In this document: positions 1 to 9,018 of the stretch, piece after piece | Numbering within the stretch: position 1 is the stretch's first letter | How the letters are laid out: each line of letters begins with the position of its first letter | Assembly: GCF_002741105.1 (NCBI RefSeq) | Contig: NZ_NIQU01000011.1 | Span: 62,001 to 126,000, forward strand | Source of the DNA: Pseudomonas sediminis | GTDB lineage: Bacteria; Pseudomonadota; Gammaproteobacteria; Pseudomonadales; Pseudomonadaceae | Length of the DNA: 64,000 nucleotides | Direction of reading: 5' to 3' | The notes under the pieces: model-generated | Database searches by the model: none | Seen by the model: the letters and a program-made list of their open reading frames with translations, nothing else | What the model was told of the DNA's origin: nothing | Translations under genes and position numbers: made by a program

Positions 1-1
1 C

Positions 2-754
2 TCCATCGAGCGCCTGGATGTCATCTCGGTAGACGAGAAGGATGCCAAGGATTACGTCACCGAGGTCGACAAGGCCGCCGAGCTGATGATCGTCCAAGCC
101 ATTCGCAAGGCCTACCCGACCCACAGCTTCCTGGGCGAAGAAGGTGGCGTGCTTGAGGGCAGCGGCGATGGCGCCGACTACCAGTGGATCATCGACCCGC
201 TGGACGGCACCACCAACTTCATTCGCGGCGTTCCGCACTTCGCCATCAGCATCGCCTGCAAATACCGCGGCCGCCTCGAGCACGCCATCGTTCTCGACCC
301 GGTGCGCCAGGAAGAATTCACCGCTAGCCGTGGCCGTGGCGCCGCCCTCAATGGCCGCCGCCTGCGCGTGAGCAACCGTAAGAGCCTGGACGGCGCACTG
401 CTGGGCACCGGCTTCCCGTTCCGCAACGAGCAACTGGATAACCTCGAGAACTACCTGGGCATGTTCCGCAGCCTGGTCGGCCAGACGGCCGGTGTACGCC
501 GCGCCGGTGCCGCCAGCCTGGATCTGGCTTATGTCGCAGCCGGCCGCTACGACGCCTTCTGGGAGTTCGGCCTGTCTGAGTGGGACATGGCAGCTGGCGC
601 CCTGCTGATTCAGGAAGCAGGCGGCTTGGTCAGCGATTTCACTGGCGGCCACGAATTCCTCGAGAAAGGCCAGATCGTTGCCGGTAACACCAAATGCTTC
701 AAGGCCGTACTGACCGCGATCCAGCCACACCTGGCACCCTCGATGAAGCGCTAA
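2..754 (+). CDS. suhB: Inositol-1-monophosphatase family protein SuhB (5' end outside window)
   Basis: The open frame runs in from the left edge, so the first codons are missing; the internal ATG at 86 is not the start. The protein shows the inositol monophosphatase signatures: GEEGG, the metal-binding DPLDGTTNF, and the C-terminal WDMAAGALLIQEAGG. The family dephosphorylates inositol-1-phosphate with Mg2+. In Gammaproteobacteria SuhB also joins the NusA/NusG rRNA antitermination complex. A strong hairpin terminator follows the stop codon and is shared with the converging gene. Identification is secure; only the N-terminus is unseen. Confidence 0.95.
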   Translation, partial: SIERLDVISVDEKDAKDYVTEVDKAAELMIVQAIRKAYPTHSFLGEEGGVLEGSGDGADYQWIIDPLDGTTNFIRGVPHFAISIACKYRGRLEHAIVLDPVRQEEFTASRGRGAALNGRRLRVSNRKSLDGALLGTGFPFRNEQLDNLENYLGMFRSLVGQTAGVRRAGAASLDLAYVAAGRYDAFWEFGLSEWDMAAGALLIQEAGGLVSDFTGGHEFLEKGQIVAGNTKCFKAVLTAIQPHLAPSMKR

Positions 755-767
755 GCTTCCGTCGAGC

Positions 768-800
768 AATAAAAAAACGCCCCGAGGGGCGTTTTTTTAT
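768..800. terminator. Bidirectional intrinsic terminator
   Basis: A short GC stem (cgcccc/ggggcg) is flanked by A and T runs on both sides, between the convergent suhB and glycine-zipper genes. It should terminate transcription on both strands. Confidence 0.9.
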
Positions 801-812
801 TGCTCCAGATTC

Positions 813-1355
813 TTACTGGGCCTGCTGCACCAGTACCAGTTCACCCTGCTTGTTGACCGGGATACGACTGCCCGGATCACGATCCATGCGCACGTTGCCG
901 ACCTTCTCACCCAGCTGGTACTTCACGTCATAGCCCACCAGCTTCTCGCTGGTATCGGTCACGGTGTTACAGCGGGTTTCGGTGGTGGTATAGGTGTCAC
1001 GCTGCTGCATGCCCTCCTGAACCTTGTTGCCGGCATAACCGCCGCCAACTGCACCGGCTACCGTAGCGATCTTCTTGCCAGTGCCGCCGCCGATCTGGTT
1101 ACCCAACAGACCACCTGCGATGGCGCCGATAGCAGTACCGGCAATCTGGTGCTGATCCTGCACCGGACGCTGACGGGTAACCGCCACGTCCTTGCACACT
1201 TCGCGCGGCGTTTTCACGGTTTCATTGATCGGGGTTACGGCCAGCACCTCTGCATAGTCCGGACCACGATCAACCAGGCTGTACGTAGCGACAGCGCCAC
1301 CAGCGGTCACACCCACAGCACCCAGTACGGCACCTACCAACAGTGATTTATTCAT
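813..1355 (-). CDS. Glycine-zipper 2TM envelope protein
   Basis: This 180-aa protein has an N-terminal hydrophobic, Gly/Ala-rich segment (residues about 5-27) that may be a signal or anchor. A glycine-zipper block (about 71-112) has repeated GxxxG-type spacing such as GAIAGGLLGNQIGGG. Two cysteines (54 and about 129) lie outside the zipper. The domain matches the Rick_17kDa_Anti/SlyB-like family of small outer-membrane-associated proteins. There is no clear lipobox, so it is probably exported or anchored rather than a lipoprotein. An AGGAG-type ribosome-binding site precedes the ATG. It lies between suhB and secF, as in P. aeruginosa. Its exact function is unknown. Confidence 0.8.
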   Translation of the reverse strand: MNKSLLVGAVLGAVGVTAGGAVATYSLVDRGPDYAEVLAVTPINETVKTPREVCKDVAVTRQRPVQDQHQIAGTAIGAIAGGLLGNQIGGGTGKKIATVAGAVGGGYAGNKVQEGMQQRDTYTTTETRCNTVTDTSEKLVGYDVKYQLGEKVGNVRMDRDPGSRIPVNKQGELVLVQQAQ

Positions 1356-1409
1356 TTTTTGTGTCTCCTAGGCTCGGCGACTCGCGCCCGTCTCCCTGCC
1401 TAGGACAGC

Positions 1410-1446
1410 AAAAAGCCGCGACAAGTTCGACTTGCCGCGGCTTTCG
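1410..1446 (-). terminator. Terminator of the queA-tgt-yajC-secDF cluster
   Basis: A 12-bp stem with one mismatch (agccgcg/cgcggct) is followed on the minus strand by five Ts, directly downstream of secF. Confidence 0.8.
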
Positions 1447-1473
1447 CTGGCTTTCATGAAGCCCATCACAACA

Positions 1474-2391
1474 TCACGGACGACCGTCGTCAGCCTCAGC
1501 CTCGACCACAGGAGGAATCAAATCCTCCACGCTGAGCTTCAGCCACACCAGCACCGTGGCGCCGATGTAGACCGACGAGTAGGTGCCTACCACTACACCG
1601 ACCAACAGAGTCAGCGCGAAGGCTGCCAGCACGTCACCGCCGAAGAACAGCAACGCCAGCAAGGCCAGCGCAGTGGACAACGAAGTAGCGATCGTCCGCA
1701 GAAGGGTCTGGGTGATCGAAACGTCGATGTTCTCGATCAACGAGGTCTTGCGCAGTACACGGAAGTTCTCACGAATACGGTCGTAGATGATGATGGTGTC
1801 GTTGAGCGAGTAACCGATCATCGCCAGCACCGCCGCCAGCACCGTCAGGTCGAACGGAACCTGGAAGAACGCCAGCACACCCAGGGTGATCACCACGTCG
1901 TGCACCAGCGACGCGATCGCACCAACACCAAACTTCCACTGAAAGCGAAAAGCCAGGTAGAGCATGATCCCGCCCAGCGCCAGGAGCATGGCAATGCCGC
2001 CCTGATCACGCAGCTCCTCGCCCACCTGCGGGCCGACGAACTCGACGCGCTTGACCTCGAAGCGCGCCGCCTCATCGACCTTGCGCAACGCAGCCGCGAC
2101 CTCATTACCCAGGTCAGGGGAATCGCCAGCCAGACGCACCAGCACATCGGTACTGGCACCGAAGCTCTGCACCACAGCATCAGAATAGCCAGCCTGGCCC
2201 AACTCGGTCTTGATCAGATCGAGATTGGCCGGCTGCTCATACTGCAGTTCGATCAACGTACCGCCGGTGAAATCCAGGCCGAAATTCAGCCCCTTGGCAA
2301 ACAGCGCGCCGAGACCGATCAGCGTCAGCACGACCGTAATGGAGAAGGCGATATTGCGGATCGCCATGAAACGAATGGTTGACTTGATCAT
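1474..2391 (-). CDS. secF: Protein translocase subunit SecF
   Basis: 305 aa. It has one N-terminal membrane helix (about 14-34), the conserved GLDFTGGT motif (38-45), a periplasmic loop, and five C-terminal helices of the SecD/SecF RND-like fold. With SecD it uses the proton gradient to drive late steps of protein export through SecYEG. It starts 9 bp after the secD stop with a GAGGTG ribosome-binding site, so it is the last gene of the yajC-secD-secF unit. Length and motifs are normal for the family. Confidence 0.97.
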   Translation of the reverse strand: MIKSTIRFMAIRNIAFSITVVLTLIGLGALFAKGLNFGLDFTGGTLIELQYEQPANLDLIKTELGQAGYSDAVVQSFGASTDVLVRLAGDSPDLGNEVAAALRKVDEAARFEVKRVEFVGPQVGEELRDQGGIAMLLALGGIMLYLAFRFQWKFGVGAIASLVHDVVITLGVLAFFQVPFDLTVLAAVLAMIGYSLNDTIIIYDRIRENFRVLRKTSLIENIDVSITQTLLRTIATSLSTALALLALLFFGGDVLAAFALTLLVGVVVGTYSSVYIGATVLVWLKLSVEDLIPPVVEAEADDGRP

Positions 2392-2400
2392 AGCTGCACC

Positions 2401-4269
2401 TCAGATCCACAGCTTCTTGAAGTTACGGCCACCGAAGATCAGGTTGACCAGGCCACGAGTGAACATGATGGCGGTGAACATCGACGTAATGATGCCCAGC
2501 GACAGTGTCACCGCGAAGCCTTTCACCGGACCGGTCCCCATCGCGAACAGGATGCCGCCCACCAACAAGGTGGTCAGGTTACTGTCGAGAATCGCCGAAT
2601 AGGCACGATCGAAGCCCTCGTGCAGAGCACGCTGCACCGGCAGTCCATTGGCCAACTCCTCGCGTATCCGCGAGAAAATCAGCACGTTGGCGTCAACCGC
2701 CATACCCAGAGTCAAGACGATACCGGCGATACCGGGCAGGGTCAGGGTCGCACCAATGGCCGACATCAGACCGACCAGCAGCACCAGGTTGAACGCCAGG
2801 GCAACGGTCGCCAGCACACCGAAGAAGCGATAGATGGCGATGATGAAGATAGCCACGAAGATCATCGCCCACTCGGTGGAGGCGATACCCTTGGCAATGT
2901 TTTCGGCACCCAGGCTCGGGCCAATGGTGCGCTCTTCAGCGAAGTACATCGGCGCTGCCAGACCACCAGCACGCAGCAGCAGCGCAAGCTCGGAAGACTC
3001 GCCCTGACCGTTCAGGCCGGTGATGCGGAACTGGCTGCCCAGCGCCGACTGGATAGTCGCCAGGCTGATGATCTTCTTCTCTTCGACGAACGAGGAGATA
3101 GCCACTTCCTGCTCGACGCCGTCGACGTTCTGACGCACGTAGCGAGTGACCGGCCTCTGCTCGATGAAGATCACCGCCATGCTGCGACCGACGTTGTTAC
3201 GCGTGGCGCGGTTCATCAGATCACCGCCATGACCGTCGAGGCGAATGTTCACCTGCGGGCGACCATTCTCGTCGAAACTGGCCTGGGCGTCGGTCACCTG
3301 ATCACCGGTGATGATCAGCTCACGCTCGAGTTGCACCGGCGGACGACCTTCCTCGCGGAAGCCGAAGGACTCGGTCGCACCGCGCGGCGCATCGAGATCG
3401 GCCTGCAGGCGGAACTCGAGGTTGGCGGTCTTACCGAGAATACGCTTGGCTTCTGCGGTGTCCTGCACACCCGGCAGCTCGACCACGATGCGGTTGGCGC
3501 CCTGACGCTGCACCAGCGGCTCGGCTACGCCCAGCTCATTGACGCGGTTACGTACGGTGGTGAGGTTCTGGCGAATGGAATATTCACGAATCTCGGCGAT
3601 TTTCGCTTGAGTCAGACCCAACTGCAGAATCTGCTGGCCGCCACGCTCGATAGTGGTCAGTTCGAAATCGCTGTAATCCTTGCGAATCAGGCGCTGCGCC
3701 TTGTCCAGCGTATCGCTGTCGGCGAAGCCGAGCTGAATCCGGCTATTGCTCTCCGGCATGCTGCGGTAGCGAATACGCTCCTTGCGCAACAGGCTCTTGA
3801 TCTCACCTTCATAGACCTTGCGGCGCACATCCAGCGCCTTGTCCATGTCGACCTCCAACAGGAAGTGCACACCGCCGGACAGGTCCAGGCCGAGCTTCAT
3901 CGGGCTCGCACCCAGGCTACGCAGCCAGTCGGGGGTGGTTTGCGCCAGGTTCAGCGCCACGACGTAATCATCACCCAGCGCCCGACGGACGATGTCCTTG
4001 GCCGGCAACTGGTCATCCTGCCTGGTCAGACGGATCAGGCCACCGCGGCCACGCTCGTCGATGCTGGCTGCCTTGACGGCAATACCGGCGTCCTGCAGCG
4101 CTTTGCTGGCACGGTCGACATCGGTCTGCTCGATGCTCAGCGCCGAACTGGCGCCACTGATCTGCACGGCAGGATCATCTGGATAAAGGTTGGGAATGGA
4201 GTACACCAGGCCGATTGCCAGAACAGACAAAATCAGCAGGTATTTCCACAGAGGGTATTTATTGAGCAT
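2401..4269 (-). CDS. secD: Protein translocase subunit SecD
   Basis: 622 aa from the ATG that gives MLNKYPLWKYLL, the conserved family start; the frame is open 14 codons further upstream, but that part overlaps a repeat. Visible features are the N-terminal helix, the GLDLSGGVHFLLEVD motif, a large periplasmic region, and a C-terminal block of membrane helices. SecD works with SecF in proton-driven pulling of exported proteins. It follows yajC after a gap filled by a palindromic repeat, which may influence relative expression. Confidence 0.97.
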   Translation of the reverse strand: MLNKYPLWKYLLILSVLAIGLVYSIPNLYPDDPAVQISGASSALSIEQTDVDRASKALQDAGIAVKAASIDERGRGGLIRLTRQDDQLPAKDIVRRALGDDYVVALNLAQTTPDWLRSLGASPMKLGLDLSGGVHFLLEVDMDKALDVRRKVYEGEIKSLLRKERIRYRSMPESNSRIQLGFADSDTLDKAQRLIRKDYSDFELTTIERGGQQILQLGLTQAKIAEIREYSIRQNLTTVRNRVNELGVAEPLVQRQGANRIVVELPGVQDTAEAKRILGKTANLEFRLQADLDAPRGATESFGFREEGRPPVQLERELIITGDQVTDAQASFDENGRPQVNIRLDGHGGDLMNRATRNNVGRSMAVIFIEQRPVTRYVRQNVDGVEQEVAISSFVEEKKIISLATIQSALGSQFRITGLNGQGESSELALLLRAGGLAAPMYFAEERTIGPSLGAENIAKGIASTEWAMIFVAIFIIAIYRFFGVLATVALAFNLVLLVGLMSAIGATLTLPGIAGIVLTLGMAVDANVLIFSRIREELANGLPVQRALHEGFDRAYSAILDSNLTTLLVGGILFAMGTGPVKGFAVTLSLGIITSMFTAIMFTRGLVNLIFGGRNFKKLWI

Positions 4270-4294
4270 GAACGAGCCGCCCGCTTTATGACGC

Positions 4295-4456
4295 GGGGCG
4301 CTAAAGTGCACCTCTAAAAACTACCTGCGTTGCCATCGCTGCGTTAAAAACAGGCTCAAAATGCTCATTTACAACACGTAAATTCCGCTTTTTCGCCTGT
4401 TTTTGCCTTGCGCTGGCTGCCTCGCCTACGTTTTTAGAAGTGCCCTAAAGCGCCCC
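4295..4456. repeat. MITE-like palindromic repeat, family A, copy 1
   Basis: A 162-bp element lies in the yajC-secD gap. Its termini (4295-4321 and 4430-4456) form an imperfect inverted repeat containing GGGGCGCT and TCTAAAAAC. The core contains aacaggctcaaaatgctcat and tcgcctgttttt, shared with the copies at 8810-8984 and 20574-20765. This copy differs from them in its outer ends. No coding capacity. Confidence 0.8.
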
Positions 4457-4481
4457 GTCGATATGGAAACTAAGAACCGAA

Positions 4482-4811
4482 TCAGATGGCTTTCAGCGTG
4501 CCCTTGGGCAGAGTGGCAGCGATGGCCTGCTTCTGGAATTTCAGCTCGACAGTGTCAGACACTTCGATAACCACGAAATCGTCGGCAACCTTGGATACCT
4601 TGCCAGCGATACCACCGCTGGTAACCACTTCGTCGCCCTTCTGCAGGCCGCCGAGCAGGTTCTTGTGTTCCTTGGCGCGCTTGGCCTGCGGACGCCAGAT
4701 CATCAGATAGAAGATGACCAGAAAGCCAATCAGGAAAACCCACTCGAAACCGCTGCCGGCAGGGCCAGCAGCGGCGGTGTCAGCGTAAGCGGCGGGGATG
4801 AAAAAGCTCAT
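4482..4811 (-). CDS. yajC: Preprotein translocase accessory subunit YajC
   Basis: 109 aa. One hydrophobic helix (about 22-42, ending in FYLMIWRPQAKRAKEH) is followed by a small basic and beta-rich domain containing GDEVVTSGGIAGKV, the YajC signature. YajC is a small inner-membrane protein that co-purifies with SecDF-YidC. It has an AGGAGTG ribosome-binding site. It lies between tgt and secD, the conserved order in Pseudomonas. Confidence 0.96.
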   Translation of the reverse strand: MSFFIPAAYADTAAAGPAGSGFEWVFLIGFLVIFYLMIWRPQAKRAKEHKNLLGGLQKGDEVVTSGGIAGKVSKVADDFVVIEVSDTVELKFQKQAIAATLPKGTLKAI

Positions 4812-4851
4812 GTAACACTCCTAATGGAAAGGATCTTGAATCGTTCAGGAA

Positions 4852-5985
4852 TCAGTCAAGCGGCGGCACAGGCAGGCCACGCTTGGCATAGAAGGTTTCG
4901 ACGAAGGCGGCCAATGTACCCTGTTGGATAGCCTCGCGCAAACCAGCCATAACCCGCTGATAATGCCGCAAGTTATGGATGGTATTGAGCATGCTACCGA
5001 GCATTTCGCCGCACTTGTCCAGATGGTGCAGATAAGCGCGCGAGAAATGTTTGCAGGTGTAACAGTCGCAGGTCGGGTCCAGCGGCGAATCATCGTGTTT
5101 ATGCACGGCGTTGCGAATCTTCACCACGCCGGTGTCGACGAACAGGTGGCCGTTACGCGCATTACGGGTGGGCATCACGCAGTCGAACATGTCCACACCA
5201 CGACGCACGCCCTCGACCAGGTCTTCCGGCTTGCCCACGCCCATCAGGTAGCGCGGCTTGTCGGCTGGCATGTGCGGCGGCAGGAAGTCCAGCACGCGGA
5301 TCATCTCTTCCTTCGGCTCACCGACCGACAGCCCGCCGATGGCCAGGCCATCGAAGCCGATCTCGCAAAGCCCTTCGAGCGAGCGCATGCGCAGCTCTTC
5401 GTGCATGCCACCCTGGACGATGCCAAACAGCGCAGCGGTACTTTCGCCATGTGCGGTCTTGGAGCGCTTGGCCCAGCGTAGCGACAGCTCCATCGAACGC
5501 TTGGCCACGTCGAACTCGGCCGGGTACGGCGTGCATTCATCGAAGATCATCACGATGTCCGAGCCCAGGTCGCGCTGCACCTGCATCGACTCTTCCGGCC
5601 CCATGAACACCTTGGCGCCATCGACCGGCGAAGCGAAGTACACGCCCTCTTCCTTGATCTTGCGCATCGCACCGAGGCTGAACACCTGGAAGCCACCAGA
5701 GTCGGTCAGGATCGGCCCCTGCCACTGCATGAAGTCGTGCAGGTCGCCATGTTTCTTGATCACCTCCATCCCCGGGCGCAGCCACAGGTGGAAGGTATTG
5801 CCGAGGATGATCTGCGCGCCGATATCCTCGACGTCACGCGGCAGCATGCCCTTGACCGTGCCGTAGGTGCCCACCGGCATGAAGGCCGGAGTTTCCACCA
5901 CGCCACGCGGGAAGGTCAGGCGACCACGACGAGCCTTGCCGTCGGTAGCCAGCAACTCGAAGGACATGCGACAGGTGCGCGACAT
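4852..5985 (-). CDS. tgt: Queuine tRNA-ribosyltransferase (tRNA-guanine transglycosylase)
   Basis: 377 aa. It exchanges guanine 34 for preQ1 in tRNAs with GUN anticodons. Motifs seen are the substrate pocket DSGGFQVFSL, the GGLSVGEPKEEM stretch, and the C-terminal zinc site CDCYTCKHFSRAYLHHL. Three starts are possible. The ATG at 5985 has a well-spaced GAGG ribosome-binding site and overlaps the end of queA; the ATG at 5967 gives the conventional MSFELL start; a TTG lies at 5991. Tgt acts directly before QueA in queuosine synthesis, so the order fits one operon. Confidence 0.96.
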   Translation of the reverse strand: MSRTCRMSFELLATDGKARRGRLTFPRGVVETPAFMPVGTYGTVKGMLPRDVEDIGAQIILGNTFHLWLRPGMEVIKKHGDLHDFMQWQGPILTDSGGFQVFSLGAMRKIKEEGVYFASPVDGAKVFMGPEESMQVQRDLGSDIVMIFDECTPYPAEFDVAKRSMELSLRWAKRSKTAHGESTAALFGIVQGGMHEELRMRSLEGLCEIGFDGLAIGGLSVGEPKEEMIRVLDFLPPHMPADKPRYLMGVGKPEDLVEGVRRGVDMFDCVMPTRNARNGHLFVDTGVVKIRNAVHKHDDSPLDPTCDCYTCKHFSRAYLHHLDKCGEMLGSMLNTIHNLRHYQRVMAGLREAIQQGTLAAFVETFYAKRGLPVPPLD

Positions 5986-5987
5986 AC

Positions 5988-7031
5988 TCAAACCTCGGGC
6001 CCGCGCGCGGCGGGATTGCGGGTGATGAACATGGCATCACCGTAACTGAAGAAGCGATAGCCCTGCGCCACGGCCTCGCGGTAGGCAGCCATCGTCTCGG
6101 GATAACCGGCAAAGGCCGACACCAGCATCAGCAGGGTCGACTCGGGCAGGTGGAAATTGGTCACCAGGGCATCGACCACATGGAATGGACGGCCTGGATA
6201 GATAAAGATGTCGGTATCGCCACTGAAGGGCTTCAACTCACCGTCTCGTGCAGCTGTTTCCAGCGAGCGCACGCTGGTAGTGCCCACCGCGACCACGCGT
6301 CCGCCGCGGGCGCGACAGGCTGCCACGGCGTCGACCACATCCTGGCCGACCTCCAGCCACTCACTGTGCATATGGTGATCTTCAATCCGCTCAACCCGGA
6401 CCGGCTGGAAGGTACCGGCGCCAACGTGAAGCGTCACGAACGAGGTGTCCACACCCTTGGCGCGGATCGCCGCCAGCAGTTCGTCATCGAAGTGCAGGCC
6501 CGCAGTCGGAGCAGCCACGGCACCCGCCTTCTGCGCATAGACGGTCTGATAACGCTCGCGATCCGCCTCGTCATCCGGCCGATCTATATAAGGAGGCAGC
6601 GGCATATGGCCGACGCGCTCCAGCAGCGGCAGCACAGGCTCGGCAAAACGTAGCTCGAACAGCGCGTCGTGACGCGCGACCATCTCGGCCTCACCACCAC
6701 CGTCGATGAGAATCTGCGAGCCGGGCTTGGGCGATTTGCTCGAACGCACGTGGGCCAGCACGCGGTACTGATCCAGCACGCGCTCCACCAGCACTTCGAG
6801 CTTGCCGCCAGAGGCCTTCTGACCGAACAGGCGCGCCGGAATCACTCGGGTGTTGTTGAACACCATGAGATCACCCGGACGAAGCTGCTCCAGCACATCG
6901 GTGAACTGGCCGTGGCACAGCGTGCCGCTAGGGCCATCGAGCTGCAGCAGACGGCTGGCGCGGCGCTCGGCCAAGGGATGACGAGCGATCAGCGACTCGG
7001 GAAGGTCGAAGTGGAAATCGGCAACACGCAT
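5988..7031 (-). CDS. queA: S-adenosylmethionine:tRNA ribosyltransferase-isomerase QueA
   Basis: 347 aa from the ATG giving MRVADFHFDLPESLIA, the normal family start; the frame is open further upstream but that part overlaps the next gene and looks non-coding. Family motifs include HPLAERRASRLL, DLMVFNNTRVIPARL and the C-terminal NFHLPESTLLMLVSAFAG. QueA transfers the ribosyl group of SAM to preQ1 in tRNA, making epoxyqueuosine. Its stop touches the start of tgt, indicating co-transcription. Confidence 0.97.
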   Translation of the reverse strand: MRVADFHFDLPESLIARHPLAERRASRLLQLDGPSGTLCHGQFTDVLEQLRPGDLMVFNNTRVIPARLFGQKASGGKLEVLVERVLDQYRVLAHVRSSKSPKPGSQILIDGGGEAEMVARHDALFELRFAEPVLPLLERVGHMPLPPYIDRPDDEADRERYQTVYAQKAGAVAAPTAGLHFDDELLAAIRAKGVDTSFVTLHVGAGTFQPVRVERIEDHHMHSEWLEVGQDVVDAVAACRARGGRVVAVGTTSVRSLETAARDGELKPFSGDTDIFIYPGRPFHVVDALVTNFHLPESTLLMLVSAFAGYPETMAAYREAVAQGYRFFSYGDAMFITRNPAARGPEV

Positions 7032-7065
7032 GATTCGGAGGGGTAATTTTGCAGGGTGGCAGAGC

Positions 7066-7839
7066 TTACCGGATTTCCACTTGGCCGGCCACGTGAGCCT
7101 GCGGCGCATACCTGGCGACGATACGAGCCAGCGTGCCATCGGCCTGCAAGGACAGGATGGCAGCATTGAATGCATCGAGCCGGCCCGCAAAGTCTCGATG
7201 CAAACGCAAGCGCAGCTGAGAGCGATTGACCGTCGGCCCCTCCTCGACCTGCCAGCGTGACGCCTGCAGTTGCGCGTCTTCATGCTGAAGATAACGCCAC
7301 TCCAAGCGATCCAGAATCCCGGCCTCGCTACGCCCCTGCGCCACCAGATAGATCAGCGCCCGCACATCGGCCCCATCGTTGCGCTGAAAGTACTCACTGC
7401 CGGCGTAACCATAACCACGCACCGTGGCAATCGAACGCCCCTGCAGGTCCTGCAGACGCTGATAGGCAAAGCGCCTGCCAGGCGCGAAGATCAGCATTTC
7501 CTCGGCCTGCAGAACCGGCACTGTCCACAGTGAGACTTCGGCCTGATCGGCGTCGCTGCGCCAATTCTTGCTCACACAGCCCTCGATCTGCAGATATCCC
7601 TCACGGAACAGCTTCTGCGTACGCAAAGGCGGCTGCGGATGACTGGCTTGCAGCTGTTCAGGCAAACGCTCATCCAGCGCGAGCATTAACTCATGGAAGA
7701 TGCCGCTGACCCGCTGATCCTCGACAATCCAGTACGGCATCCAGCTTTCATCGGTCACGGCATAGGTCAGCGTTCCGGCCTGCGCAACAGGCGCAAGTAG
7801 CAGACCGGCAACAAGTGCACCACGCAAGACGTTGATCAC
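7066..7839 (-). CDS. Orphan periplasmic solute-binding protein (SBP family 3-like)
   Basis: 257 aa from a GTG preceded by GGAGGGGGA; an ATG five codons upstream is the alternative. A signal peptide (MINVLRGALVAGLLLAPVAQA) is followed by a mature domain of the amino-acid-binding type seen in family 3 periplasmic proteins, with TYAVTDESWMPYWIVED at the start of the first lobe. No permease or ATPase gene is adjacent, so it may be a stand-alone sensor or binding protein. The ligand is unknown. Confidence 0.7.
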   Translation of the reverse strand: MINVLRGALVAGLLLAPVAQAGTLTYAVTDESWMPYWIVEDQRVSGIFHELMLALDERLPEQLQASHPQPPLRTQKLFREGYLQIEGCVSKNWRSDADQAEVSLWTVPVLQAEEMLIFAPGRRFAYQRLQDLQGRSIATVRGYGYAGSEYFQRNDGADVRALIYLVAQGRSEAGILDRLEWRYLQHEDAQLQASRWQVEEGPTVNRSQLRLRLHRDFAGRLDAFNAAILSLQADGTLARIVARYAPQAHVAGQVEIR

Positions 7840-8044
7840 TCCCCCTCCCAACATTGGACTGCCCCGACACCTTTATATACGCCACACCCAGCGCACTTGA
7901 TGACAGCTGGCGATTCTAGCCGCAACGACGCAATCAAAGCCGGATGCCACTAGCTGCGCCATTGGCCGTTAGTAGATCAACCGATCACTGCACTAACGCC
8001 GATTGACCGACGCCAGGCGCATCCCTATACTGCGCCGCCATTGT

Positions 8045-8129
8045 GCCCCGGTGGCGGAATCGGTAGACGCGGCGGATTCAAAATCCGTTTTCGAAAGGAG
8101 TGGGAGTTCGAGTCTCCCCCGGGGCACCA
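8045..8129 (+). tRNA. tRNA-Leu (anticodon CAA)
   Basis: An 85-nt class II tRNA. The acceptor arms GCCCCGG and CCGGGGC pair perfectly, followed by discriminator A and an encoded CCA. The D arm contains GGTAGACGC, the anticodon loop reads TTCAAAA, a long variable arm is present, and the T loop is GTTCGAGTC. The anticodon CAA reads UUG leucine codons. Confidence 0.97.
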
Positions 8130-8136
8130 CGATTCG

Positions 8137-8168
8137 AAGCCCGCAAGACATTGTCTTGCGGGCTTTTT
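8137..8168 (+). terminator. Terminator downstream of tRNA-Leu
   Basis: A 13-bp perfect stem (aagcccgcaagac and its complement) with a 3-nt loop and a T tract begins 8 bp after the tRNA. Confidence 0.9.
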
Positions 8169-8464
8169 CGTATCTGCGCGAACAACGTGGGCAATTGTTG
8201 CAAGCATATTGCCGAAAAACTTTTCCGACACCCCGACAAGCCCCGCAAAACCTGGCCGGCGACCTTGCTGGCGGGGGTTGGCAATTGCGCAAAAGTTAGC
8301 GTAGAGTGAGTCAACTGTTTGCATGGGTCGCTGTGAATCGTGACTCTGGTGCAGCAGATCATCTAGATCCGCTACATCCCGCTCGACTTCTATTACTCCT
8401 TGCAACCAGTCTCAGCCCTCTATACTTGGAGGCTGTCATCAACTCTAGTTTCAAGGAAAAAGAC
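8169..8464 (+). other. Non-coding leader upstream of the cold-shock gene
   Basis: About 300 bp between the tRNA terminator and the cold-shock ATG hold no convincing gene. The stretch next to the ATG is AT-richer and contains AAGGAA before the start. It is probably a promoter plus a long 5' leader, as is common for cspA-type genes; no specific fold was identified. Confidence 0.4.
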
Positions 8465-8677
8465 ATGTCGAATCGTCAGAACGGTACCGTCAAGTGGTTT
8501 AACGACGAGAAAGGTTTTGGTTTTATCACTCCCGAAAGCGGTCCGGATCTGTTCGTGCACTTCCGCGCGATCGAAGGTAACGGCTTCAAGAGCCTGAAAG
8601 AAGGCCAGAAAGTCAGCTTCGTAGCTGTGCAAGGTCAAAAAGGCATGCAGGCTGACCAGGTTCAAGTCCTGGGCTAA
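8465..8677 (+). CDS. Cold-shock domain protein (CspA/CapB type)
   Basis: 70 aa, the full length of a single cold-shock domain. RNP1 (KGFGFITPE) and RNP2 (DLFVHF) are intact, as is the start NGTVKWFNDEKG. These proteins bind single-stranded nucleic acid and act as RNA chaperones or antiterminators. A strong terminator follows at once, so the gene is monocistronic. Which csp paralogue it is cannot be told from sequence alone. Confidence 0.95.
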   Translation: MSNRQNGTVKWFNDEKGFGFITPESGPDLFVHFRAIEGNGFKSLKEGQKVSFVAVQGQKGMQADQVQVLG

Positions 8678-8693
8678 TCGCCGCTGCTTTGAA

Positions 8694-8725
8694 GAACCCC
8701 TGATATCAGTCAGGGGTTTTTTTTG
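8694..8725 (+). terminator. Terminator of the cold-shock gene
   Basis: A 9-bp stem (aacccctga/tcaggggtt) is followed by eight Ts. Confidence 0.93.
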
Positions 8726-8809
8726 CCTATCATTTCTGTACCCCACCTTTCGCAGCGCCAGGTTACAGATAGCCCACGTACATCTTTATATCGATCGCAA
8801 AGTCGCGGT

Positions 8810-8984
8810 TAGCAGGCTGTTGAAAAACTACCTACGTTGCCATTGCTGCGTTAAAAACAGGCTCAAAATGCTCATTTACAACTCGTAAAGTCGAGCGCGA
8901 CCCCGGTCGTTTTTCGCCTGTTTTTGTGGGGCCGCCATCGGCATTGCACTGGCTGCCTCGCCTACGTTTTTCAACGGCCTGCTA
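8810..8984. repeat. MITE-like palindromic repeat, family A, copy 2
   Basis: A 175-bp element bounded by 19-bp terminal inverted repeats with one mismatch, TAGCAGGC(T/C)GTTGAAAAAC, at 8810-8828 and 8966-8984. The interior holds the shared core aacaggctcaaaatgctcat and tcgcctgtttttgtgggg. No ORF and no obvious target duplication. It fills most of the gap before the RDD gene. Confidence 0.85.
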
Positions 8985-9018
8985 GAATGGCGCGCACTTT
9001 CGTCTCAGCGAGCCCATC

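Noticed and set aside
2620..4317. 565-aa plus-strand frame across secD
   Set aside because: Antisense to SecD, low-complexity composition, no motifs.
8810..8984. Insertion sequence
   Set aside because: Only 175 bp with terminal inverted repeats and no transposase, so it is classed as a MITE-like repeat.
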